Of a DNA stretch of 5,937 bases, positions 1 through 5,085 are shown piece after piece. The stretch lies in contig CAJMNP010000059.1 of NCBI GenBank assembly GCA_905214895.1, positions 1 to 5,937 of the forward strand. Reading direction: 5' to 3'. Under the pieces are notes generated by a model, which searched no databases, was not told the DNA's origin, and was given only the letters and a program-made list of their open reading frames with translations. Numbering within the stretch: the stretch's first letter is position 1; every line of letters begins with the position of its first letter. The position numbers and the translations under genes are program-made. This stretch comes from an uncultured bacterium (GTDB lineage: Bacteria; Actinomycetota; Coriobacteriia; Coriobacteriales; Coriobacteriaceae).

Positions 1-1525
1 TCTCGCGAATCACGACGACGCGCACCTGACCGGGATACTCCATCTCTTCCTCGATTTGATGGGCGATGTCATGAGCCAAGACCGTGGACTGAGCATCGGA
101 AATCTTGTCCGGCTGAACCATGACGTGGACCTCGCGACCAGCCTGCATGGCATAGGTACGCTCGACGCCGTCATGGGAATTGGCGATCTCCTCGAGCTTC
201 TCAAGGCGTTTGATGTAATTCTCGGCCGATTCGCGACGGGCACCGGGGCGAGAGGCAGAAACGGCATCGGCAGCCTGGACCAGAACATCGAGCACCGTGT
301 TGGGGTCGACGTCGGCGTGATGGGCCTCGATAGCGTGAACGATAACGGGCTTCTCGCCATAGCGACGGGCGAGCTCGGCGCCGATAACGGCATGCGGACC
401 CTCGACGTCATGGTCGATAGCCTTACCAAGATCGTGCAGCAGGCCGGCACGCTTGGCGGTCACAACGTCCAGGCCAAGCTCGGAAGCCATCACGCCGCAC
501 AGGTCGGAAACCTCGAGGGAATGCTGGAGCACGTTCTGGCCAAACGAGGTGCGGTAGCGCAGAGCGCCCAGGGTCTTAACGATCTCGGGATGCAGATCGT
601 GGATACCGGTATCGAAGGCAGCCTGTTCGCCAGCCTCGCGCACGCGCTGCTGAACCAAGTCGGCGGCCTTGTGATACATCTCCTCGATACGGGCAGGATG
701 AATGCGGCCGTCAGCAATAAGGTTCTCGAGGGCGACGCGGGCGGTCTCGCGACGGACCGGATCGAAGCTCGAAAGCACGACGGTCTCGGGCGTATCATCG
801 ATCACCAGGTTGACGCCGGAAACCTGCTCAAAGGTACGGATGTTGCGACCCTCGCGGCCGATGATGCGACCCTTGAGGTCATCGGAAGGAATGTGCACGG
901 AGGTAACGGTGACCTCGGCGGTGTGGTCGGCGGCACAACGCTGAATCGCCAGGGAGAGAATCTCCTGAGCGGTCTTGTGGCACTCGGCGCGGACCTGCTG
1001 CTCGGACTCGCGGATGATCGTGGCTGCCTCGTGGGTAACCTCGCCGCGAACCTTGTCGAGGAGCTCCTTGTGAGCGTCCTCACGGGTCAGGTCGGCGATG
1101 CGCTCGAGCTCCGAGGTCTGCTTGGCGCAGAGCTCCTCAAGCTCGCGGGAGCGCTTCTCGACCTGGCCAGCCTGGCTGGACAGCTGATGCTCACGCTTGT
1201 CGAGGGCATCGTTGCGGCGATCGAGGGACTCCTCGCGCTGCATCACACGGTTCTCGAGCGTACGAATCTCGCTCTTACGCTGCTTGTCCTCGGCCTCGGC
1301 AGCCTGCTTATTCTTGATGATCTCTTCCTTTGCCTCAAGCAGAGCCTCTTTTTTGAGGGTCTCGGCCTGACGCTTTGCATCACCGATTAGGGACTCAGCC
1401 TGTGCGTGAGCCGACTGGATCTTTTCGTCGGCCTCGTGAAGACTACCCTGCTTGGCGGTGCGCATGTAGGCAATGGCGGCGATGGCACCCAAAACGATGC
1501 CAACGAGCGCTGCGATAATAGGCAT
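1..1525 (-). CDS. rny: Ribonuclease Y, 3' end cut by the window edge
   Basis: RNase Y is a membrane-anchored endoribonuclease that starts mRNA decay in many Gram-positive bacteria. I translated 508 codons from the ATG at 1525. Residues about 1-20 form one hydrophobic N-terminal membrane segment ([20 protein letters not shown]). A long charged, Lys/Glu/Gln-rich coiled coil follows at about 25-200. A KH RNA-binding domain carries the GREG loop at 223-226. An HD phosphohydrolase domain has the catalytic His-Asp pair at 365-366 (LLHDLGK), a likely metal ligand His335, and Asp420 in [14 protein letters not shown]. The reading frame is still open at base 1, ending in VIRE. The B. subtilis protein is about 520 residues, so only roughly the last ten should be missing. 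The start is supported by an AAAGGAG ribosome site 5 nt upstream. The gene has its own promoter and leader after recX. Identification is secure from domain order and motifs. Confidence 0.97.
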   Translation of the reverse strand, partial: MPIIAALVGIVLGAIAAIAYMRTAKQGSLHEADEKIQSAHAQAESLIGDAKRQAETLKKEALLEAKEEIIKNKQAAEAEDKQRKSEIRTLENRVMQREESLDRRNDALDKREHQLSSQAGQVEKRSRELEELCAKQTSELERIADLTREDAHKELLDKVRGEVTHEAATIIRESEQQVRAECHKTAQEILSLAIQRCAADHTAEVTVTSVHIPSDDLKGRIIGREGRNIRTFEQVSGVNLVIDDTPETVVLSSFDPVRRETARVALENLIADGRIHPARIEEMYHKAADLVQQRVREAGEQAAFDTGIHDLHPEIVKTLGALRYRTSFGQNVLQHSLEVSDLCGVMASELGLDVVTAKRAGLLHDLGKAIDHDVEGPHAVIGAELARRYGEKPVIVHAIEAHHADVDPNTVLDVLVQAADAVSASRPGARRESAENYIKRLEKLEEIANSHDGVERTYAMQAGREVHVMVQPDKISDAQSTVLAHDIAHQIEEEMEYPGQVRVVVIRE

Positions 1526-1530
1526 GCTCA

Positions 1531-1537
1531 CTCCTTT
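1531..1537 (-). promoter_or_regulatory. Ribosome binding site of rny
   Basis: On the minus strand AAAGGAG lies 5 nt before the ATG at 1525. It fixes the RNase Y start just ahead of the hydrophobic N-terminal anchor. The site lies about 13 nt downstream of the U-rich tract that follows the leader hairpin at 1561-1586. Confidence 0.85.
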
Positions 1538-1550
1538 TTATGGATTCGTT

Positions 1551-1586
1551 ACACAACAAAGCGAACCGTCCTTGCGAACGGCTCGC
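1551..1586 (-). terminator. Terminator-like hairpin in the rny leader (possible attenuator)
   Basis: On the minus strand GCGAGCCGT and ACGGTTCGC (1578-1586 and 1561-1569) can form a 9-bp stem with one G-U pair and an 8-nt loop. It is followed at once by TTTGTTGTGT (1560-1551). The shape resembles an intrinsic terminator with an interrupted U tract. It lies inside the transcribed leader, between the predicted start site near 1685 and the rny ribosome site. It could therefore be an attenuator, a stabilising or RNase-target hairpin, or simply a leaky terminator for read-through from recX. The stem and tract are visible in the sequence; the function is inferred. Confidence 0.45.
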
Positions 1587-1647
1587 GACATTTGAGTAAT
1601 ATGGGCGCAGCTTATGCGGGTCGGATACAGATAAACATATAAACAAA

Positions 1648-1662
1648 CTCATCAAAGATGAG
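1648..1662 (-). other. Small perfect hairpin in the early rny leader
   Basis: CTCATC-TTT-GATGAG on the minus strand is a perfect 6-bp stem with a 3-nt loop, followed by the T-rich stretch TTTGTTTATATGTTTAT. It would sit about 25-40 nt after the predicted transcription start. The stem is only half GC, so termination would be weak. It is recorded as a possible RNA structure only. Confidence 0.35.
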
Positions 1663-1691
1663 CACATATCACAAAGCAAATGACAGTGTTT

Positions 1692-1720
1692 ATCGTACGT
1701 TGAACCGTAACAACTGTCAA
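1692..1720 (-). promoter_or_regulatory. Predicted sigma-A promoter of rny
   Basis: Reading the minus strand, a consensus -35 TTGACA (1715-1720) is separated by exactly 17 bp from a -10-like TACGAT (1692-1697), which matches 4 of 6 positions of TATAAT. Transcription should start near 1685, giving a leader of about 160 nt before the rny ATG. The promoter begins about 60 nt after the recX stop, so rny can be expressed apart from SOS-controlled recA-recX. A 7-bp inverted repeat, TGACAGT/ACTGTCA, overlaps the -35 element (1713-1719) and the expected start region (1681-1687). Confidence 0.7.
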
Positions 1721-1782
1721 ATAAATGGACCCGGTACGGCGACTAAAACGCGGTGAACGGCGGGTACGCAAACCACATGTGT

Positions 1783-2475
1783 CTAAACTGCACATTCCTC
1801 ATGTTCGGCATCGAGACGCGCCTTAACGGCATCGGCGGCGATGTGGTACGAAAAGCCCTTACCCATCAAAAACCGGACGAGCTTTTCGAATCCACGTGTC
1901 TCGGGAACACGACGCTTCGCGAGTAAAGCCGATGCGCGAGCCAAGTCGTCCTCCACGGCAAAATAATCCTCGGGATAGCCGGGGATATCATCGAGCACGA
2001 CATGGCGGCGCTTGAGCTCGGTCTCAATCTTGCGCTGTCCCCAGCCACGTCGTTTGCGCTCCTCGATAAAGTACGAACAAAAGCGGTTCTCATCTAAAAA
2101 GCGATACTCAGTGGCACGCTGGACGGCGAAATCAATTGCGGGTTGGCGAAATCCGTAACGAGCGAGCTTGTCACGGACCTCACCCGTGGCATGGTCGCGG
2201 CGCGACAGCATCTCAGTCACCATGGTAAGCGCGCATTTACGCTCAATGAGCTGTACCGCTTCGCGAAACTCATCCCAATCGCAGGGAAGATCGGGGCGAT
2301 TTTTAAGAAACAGGCGCGCAACACGAACAGGAATCCAGATGGATCGTTCATAACCGCCCTCGAGCTCGCAGTCGATATGTGCACAAGGCTTTTTTGATGC
2401 ATACCCACTCGAGAACGAGGAGGTCGCCTTCTTATCGGGAAAGACGACCGTGGCCTCGGTCACCGAATACGACAT
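1783..2475 (-). CDS. recX: RecX, RecA-modulating protein
   Basis: RecX binds RecA filaments and modulates (usually limits) their growth and activity. The protein is 230 residues, running from ATG at 2475 to TAG at 1783. The family shows tandem three-helix repeats, and these fit residues about 82-122, 123-170 and 171-225. The most characteristic stretch is FLDENRFCSYFIEERKRRG followed by WGQRKIETELKRR (about 126-157). The C-terminal repeat contains GFEKLVRFLMGKGFSY. The first 80 or so residues precede the repeat core and are less recognisable; many RecX proteins (about 160-175 residues) lack such an extension. The start lies 11 nt after the recA stop and has only a weak ribosome site, which suggests translation coupled to recA. 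An out-of-frame ATG at 2481-2483 is not the start. Co-transcription with recA would place it under the same SOS control. Confidence 0.93.
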   Translation of the reverse strand: MSYSVTEATVVFPDKKATSSFSSGYASKKPCAHIDCELEGGYERSIWIPVRVARLFLKNRPDLPCDWDEFREAVQLIERKCALTMVTEMLSRRDHATGEVRDKLARYGFRQPAIDFAVQRATEYRFLDENRFCSYFIEERKRRGWGQRKIETELKRRHVVLDDIPGYPEDYFAVEDDLARASALLAKRRVPETRGFEKLVRFLMGKGFSYHIAADAVKARLDAEHEECAV

Positions 2476-2486
2476 GAGAGCATCCG

Positions 2487-3635
2487 TTACTCGTCGTCAT
2501 CATCGAGCATCGCGGAGCCATCGATGGCGTAAAGCTCATCGAACTCCTCAGTTTCGGGCTGATCGGTCAGCTCGACCTCGGACGGAGCATCGTCATCGAA
2601 TTCAAGGCCGCAGGCGAGACGAACCTTATGCTCGATCTCGTCGGCACAATCGGGGTGTTCGCGCAGGAAGGCCTTTGCGGCCTCGCGACCGTTACCGAGC
2701 TTGTCCTCACCGTAAGCAAACCAAGAGCCCATCTTTTTGCAGATACCGCACTCGACGGCCATGTCCAGAATCGAGCCCTCCTTAGAGATGCCCGTGCCGT
2801 ACATGATGTCGAACTCGGCAGAGCGGAACGGAGCGGCCACCTTGTTCTTAACGACCTTGGCACGCACGCGATTGCCAATGACCTCGTCCTTGAGCTTAAT
2901 GCTGTCGATGCGGCGAATATCGATACGCACCGACGAGAAGAACTTGAGGGCGCGGCCGCCCGTCGTAGTCTCGGGGTTGCCGAACATGACGCCGATCTTC
3001 TCGCGCAGCTGGTTAATGAAGATGCAGGTCGTTTTAGATTTGGCGAGCGAACCGGCGAGTTTACGGAGCGCCTGGCTCATCAGACGGGCTTGAAGGCCGA
3101 CCGTAGTATCGCCGATCTCGCCCTCGATCTCGGCACGCGGAGTCAAAGCGGCGACGGAGTCGACGACGATGGCGTCGATGGCGCCAGAGCGCACGAGCAT
3201 GTCGACGATCTCGAGCGCCTGCTCGCCCGTATCGGGCTGGGAAATGAGGACCTCATCGATATCCACGCCGATACGCGCGGCATACGTGGGGTCGAGCGCG
3301 TGCTCGGCATCAATAAATGCCACGACACCGCCCATAGCCTGGGCCTCTGCCAAAATCTCGAGCGAAAGCGTTGTCTTACCGGAGGACTCGGGACCGTAAA
3401 TCTCGACGATACGGCCGCGCGGCACGCCGCCGATGCCCAGAGCGGCATCGAGGGCCAGGGCGCCCGTGGGAATGGCCTCGACCTCGAGCTCGGGACCACC
3501 GTCGCCGTACCTCATGATGGAACCCTGGCCGAATTTCTTCTCGATCTCGGCCTTGGTGGTGGCGATCATCTCATCGCGCTCTTTACCCGTCGTGCGAGCA
3601 TGAACGGTACGTACGGGACCTGAATTCTTGGCCAT
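2487..3635 (-). CDS. recA: Recombinase RecA
   Basis: RecA polymerises on single-stranded DNA, catalyses strand exchange with ATP, and stimulates LexA self-cleavage to start the SOS response. The protein is 382 residues. Visible motifs, numbered from MAKNSG, are Walker A GPESSGKT at 81-88, the catalytic glutamate in [10 protein letters not shown] (Glu111), Walker B AIVVDS near 155-160, EIEGEIGD at 169-176, and the DNA-binding L2 region from [10 protein letters not shown] through [11 protein letters not shown] (207-227). The tail is acidic and ends in DDDDE. No intein interrupts it. The frame stays open upstream to a TTG at 3656, but that extension would encode the strong AGGAGGG ribosome site at 3642-3648, so the ATG at 3635, 6 nt after that site, is the real start. 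The gene is preceded by its own promoter with a LexA box and followed by recX. Confidence 0.99.
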   Translation of the reverse strand: MAKNSGPVRTVHARTTGKERDEMIATTKAEIEKKFGQGSIMRYGDGGPELEVEAIPTGALALDAALGIGGVPRGRIVEIYGPESSGKTTLSLEILAEAQAMGGVVAFIDAEHALDPTYAARIGVDIDEVLISQPDTGEQALEIVDMLVRSGAIDAIVVDSVAALTPRAEIEGEIGDTTVGLQARLMSQALRKLAGSLAKSKTTCIFINQLREKIGVMFGNPETTTGGRALKFFSSVRIDIRRIDSIKLKDEVIGNRVRAKVVKNKVAAPFRSAEFDIMYGTGISKEGSILDMAVECGICKKMGSWFAYGEDKLGNGREAAKAFLREHPDCADEIEHKVRLACGLEFDDDAPSEVELTDQPETEEFDELYAIDGSAMLDDDDE

Positions 3636-3641
3636 GAATAG

Positions 3642-3648
3642 CCCTCCT
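3642..3648 (-). promoter_or_regulatory. Ribosome binding site that decides the recA start
   Basis: AGGAGGG on the minus strand is a near-perfect Shine-Dalgarno sequence 6 nt before the ATG at 3635. It rules out the upstream in-frame TTG at 3656, which would read through the site and has no ribosome site of its own. Confidence 0.92.
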
Positions 3649-3665
3649 CTTAACAACCTGCATCG

Positions 3666-3694
3666 ATAATAAACGAACGGCTGTTCGTGGTCAA
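3666..3694 (-). promoter_or_regulatory. Predicted sigma-A promoter of recA-recX
   Basis: On the minus strand TTGACC (-35, 3689-3694; 5 of 6 matches) and TATTAT (-10, 3666-3671; 5 of 6 matches) are exactly 17 bp apart. Transcription should start near 3659, giving a short leader of about 24 nt before the recA ATG. The SOS box fills most of the spacer, so bound LexA would directly block RNA polymerase. Confidence 0.88.
3674..3687 (-). promoter_or_regulatory. LexA/DinR operator (SOS box) of recA
   Basis: CGAACGGCTGTTCG has perfect 5-bp inverted arms (CGAAC/GTTCG) around a 4-bp centre. It matches the core GAAC-N4-GTTC of the Gram-positive SOS box (CGAACRNRYGTTYC). It lies entirely between the -35 and -10 elements of the recA promoter. 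LexA binding here would repress recA and recX until DNA damage. A second, degenerate copy (GAACGGTTGACC on the minus strand, 3689-3700; 6 of 8 core positions) overlaps the -35 element and might be a weaker site. Confidence 0.92.
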
Positions 3695-3733
3695 CCGTTC
3701 AGATAAATCATATGCAGCCGACCTTTCCAAAAC

Positions 3734-3754
3734 CCAACCAAACGCCAACCAAAC
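3734..3754 (-). repeat. Tandem 10-bp direct repeats upstream of the recA promoter
   Basis: On the plus strand CCAACCAAAC occurs at 3734-3743 and again at 3745-3754, an 11-bp period (GTTTGGTTGG on the minus strand). A degenerate third unit, CTGACCAAAA at 3756-3765, keeps the same phase, and a further GACC follows near 3770. The array lies about 40-75 bp upstream of the recA -35 element. One-turn spacing would put the copies on one face of the helix, as in activator sites, but low-complexity A/C-rich DNA could also explain it. Confidence 0.5.
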
Positions 3755-3861
3755 ACTGACCAAAAACTTGACCGCAGGCGAACCGAGCAAGGCACGACAA
3801 GGAAGAATACGCCAACTACCTGCACATAGAGCAAATTCGCCAGAGGTCCCTATCTCCACAA

Positions 3862-3885
3862 TTAAGGGACCCGGAGGCCCCTTAA
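3862..3885 (-). terminator. Probable terminator at the end of rimO-pgsA-cinA
   Basis: A 24-bp near-palindrome begins 8 bp after the cinA stop. On the minus strand TTAAGGG-GCC pairs with GGT-CCCTTAA (10 bp, one G-U pair) around a 4-nt loop TCCG. The downstream tract is poor (TTAATTGTGG), so the U-rich element is partly inside the stem. On the opposite strand the palindrome is followed by AAAACACG, which does not favour termination. Position at the operon end and a strong stem support the call; the weak T tract lowers confidence. Confidence 0.55.
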
Positions 3886-3892
3886 AACACGT

Positions 3893-4423
3893 CTATTCCA
3901 TAGAATCGAGCACGTAGACAATGCGACCCAGTGCCTCAGCGACCGCATGGGCACGAACACACGAACGATCGCCCTCATAGTGATAACGAATGGAGTCCAC
4001 GACCGGCACTCCCCCATCGCCCGAGCGATATGCCCAGCCAATATAAAAGGTTCCAGCCGGATCGTCCTCGGTGCCTCCACCGGGGCCGGCATAGCCCGTC
4101 GCGCTCACGGCAAGATCGCTCTGGTACAGCTCCAGCGAGGCGGCAGCCATCTCACGGGCCGTCTGATACGACACCGCGGTATAGCGGTCGAGCGTCTCTT
4201 GCTCAACGCCGAGTACACGATGCTTAATCTCGTCGCAGTACGTCACCGCACCGCCGCGCAGCACCGCCGAGGCACCCGGGATATCGGCAATCGTCGAGGC
4301 AATCATGCCCGCTGTCAGAGATTCAGCCGTCGAAACCGTCACGCCACGAACGCTTGCACGCTCAACGATATCGCGTGCGAGCTCTTCATTGTGCGCGGCA
4401 ATCTGCTCAAATAATTCCCTCAT
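3893..4423 (-). CDS. cinA: Nicotinamide-nucleotide amidase (CinA C-terminal domain, PncC type)
   Basis: The CinA C-terminal domain (PncC) removes the amide of nicotinamide mononucleotide to give nicotinate mononucleotide and ammonia, a step in pyridine-nucleotide recycling in the cytoplasm. The protein is 176 residues, from ATG 4423 to TAG 3893. Visible motifs are the active-site serine in AESLTAG (Ser35), TYCDEIKHRVLGV (Tyr62, Lys67; Lys67 is the probable catalytic partner), the glycine loop SATGYAGPGGG (107-117), GTFYIGWA (124-131), and GDR with a following arginine near 151-157. The N-terminal MoCF-like domain of long CinA proteins is absent, and pgsA ends only 12 nt upstream, so this is a complete single-domain form and not a fragment. 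The ribosome site is weak (GGTAGG, too close to the ATG), which suggests coupling to pgsA. Neighbourhood with recA is typical of many Gram-positive genomes. The enzymatic role is inferred from the family. Confidence 0.93.
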   Translation of the reverse strand: MRELFEQIAAHNEELARDIVERASVRGVTVSTAESLTAGMIASTIADIPGASAVLRGGAVTYCDEIKHRVLGVEQETLDRYTAVSYQTAREMAAASLELYQSDLAVSATGYAGPGGGTEDDPAGTFYIGWAYRSGDGGVPVVDSIRYHYEGDRSCVRAHAVAEALGRIVYVLDSME

Positions 4424-4435
4424 GCCTACCAGGAC

Positions 4436-5074
4436 CTAGACCGAAAAGACGATCTTGCGGCAGTTCCAGAAGTACTGGGCGCCCGAGATAACGGTCAGGA
4501 CAACGGCAACGGCGTACAGGAAGCGCGACACCGAGTAGATGCCAAGCGTCAGCACCACCGGGCCAAGGTGCAAGCCGGCCATCGCAAAGACGCACAAATA
4601 GCCGCAGATGGAAACCATCGTAGTCGCCGTCTTGTACTTGCCGAGCTTATCGGCCGCAATGACCACACCGGCCGCACTCGCGACCATGCGCAGGGCGCTC
4701 ACCAGCAGCTCGCGGAACAGGATGATGAACACCGACCACACGGTTACGGCACCAAAGTCCAAGAATAGCAGCAGGGCCGAGAACACGAGGAGCTTATCGG
4801 CGATGGGATCCAAAAACTTGCCGAAGTCAGTGATCTCGTTGCGCGAACGAGCCAGGTAGCCATCAACCTTATCGGTGCACGACAGGATGACGTACAGAAT
4901 AAAAGCAGCGGCGGCGAGCGGGCCGTCGAAATGGCTCCAATCCGTACCGGCAACGCTCGTGTGAGACAGGGCCGACACGATCATGAACACCGGAATAAAG
5001 ACGATGCGCACGCACGTCACGATGTTGGCGGGCGTCCAAACACTCGTCAGTTCCTTATTGCTCTCGTTAGCCAC
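4436..5074 (-). CDS. pgsA: CDP-diacylglycerol-glycerol-3-phosphate 3-phosphatidyltransferase
   Basis: PgsA joins CDP-diacylglycerol and glycerol 3-phosphate to form phosphatidylglycerol phosphate, the committed step to phosphatidylglycerol and cardiolipin, at the cytoplasmic membrane. The protein is 212 residues. It carries the full CDP-alcohol phosphotransferase signature: Asp68, Asp71-Gly72, Ala75-Arg76, then Gly85, Asp89 and Asp93 (TDKVDGYLAR then DFGKFLDPIADK). The N-terminal NIVTCVRIVFIPVF and the later RELLVSALRM plus GKYKTATTM favour PgsA over phosphatidylserine or cardiolipin-type synthases of the same superfamily. About six hydrophobic segments are visible (near 17-36, 52-66, 95-117, 123-141, 150-172 and 175-198). 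The start is GTG at 5074, with AGGGGAG at 5079-5085 placed 4 nt upstream and overlapping the rimO stop. It follows rimO after 9 nt and precedes cinA by 12 nt, so the three are probably one operon. Confidence 0.94.
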   Translation of the reverse strand: MANESNKELTSVWTPANIVTCVRIVFIPVFMIVSALSHTSVAGTDWSHFDGPLAAAAFILYVILSCTDKVDGYLARSRNEITDFGKFLDPIADKLLVFSALLLFLDFGAVTVWSVFIILFRELLVSALRMVASAAGVVIAADKLGKYKTATTMVSICGYLCVFAMAGLHLGPVVLTLGIYSVSRFLYAVAVVLTVISGAQYFWNCRKIVFSV

Positions 5075-5078
5075 GACG

Positions 5079-5085
5079 CTCCCCT
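5079..5085 (-). promoter_or_regulatory. Ribosome binding site of pgsA, overlapping the rimO stop
   Basis: AGGGGAG on the minus strand lies 4 nt before the GTG at 5074 and shares bases with the TAG stop of rimO at 5084-5086. It supports the GTG start and suggests that translation of rimO and pgsA is coupled. Confidence 0.75.

Larger units (their letters stand above)
1526..1782 (-). other. Intergenic region between recX and rny
   Basis: This stretch of about 257 bp holds the rny promoter, a structured leader of about 160 nt and the rny ribosome site, all on the minus strand. The part next to the recX stop (about 1721-1782) has no convincing terminator. CACATGTG at 1774-1781 is a short palindrome without a following T tract, so some recA-recX transcripts may run on into rny. 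The region is visibly richer in A+T than the flanking genes around 1630-1730. I see no tRNA-like or other RNA-gene fold in it. Confidence 0.6.
3636..3892 (-). other. Intergenic region between cinA and recA
   Basis: This stretch of about 257 bp contains, in order of minus-strand transcription, the probable cinA terminator, about 90 bp with no recognisable feature (about 3766-3861), the phased GTTTGGTTGG repeats, the recA promoter with its LexA box, and the recA ribosome site. Short open frames across it on either strand lack ribosome sites and family features, so I do not call a gene here. Confidence 0.6.

Noticed and set aside
56..1390. 444-codon open frame on the plus strand
   Set aside because: It is the exact in-register antisense of rny. 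Its Leu/Gly/Asp-rich sequence matches no family I know, and the minus-strand frame has complete RNase Y domains and a ribosome site.
1443..1679. Possible leader peptide upstream of rny on the minus strand
   Set aside because: It starts at TTG or a following ATG with no ribosome site and runs without a stop into rny in another frame, so it looks like chance open sequence in the leader.
1774..1781. CACATGTG palindrome next to the recX stop as a terminator
   Set aside because: The stem would be only 4 bp with no loop and no following T tract, so it cannot be called a terminator.
2628..3623. 331-codon open frame on the plus strand
   Set aside because: It is the in-register antisense of recA, which is unmistakable. 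The open frame follows from codon bias in recA.
3636..3656. N-terminal extension of RecA starting at a TTG
   Set aside because: The extension would encode the strong AGGAGGG ribosome site itself. The ATG at 3635 is ideally spaced from that site and begins the usual RecA N terminus.
3687..3917. Short open frames in the cinA-recA gap on both strands
   Set aside because: They cross the recA promoter, LexA box and palindrome, are of low complexity and lack ribosome sites, so regulatory DNA explains the region better.
3947..4414. 155-codon open frame on the plus strand
   Set aside because: It is in register with and antisense to cinA, with no recognisable motif or ribosome site; cinA on the minus strand carries the family motifs.
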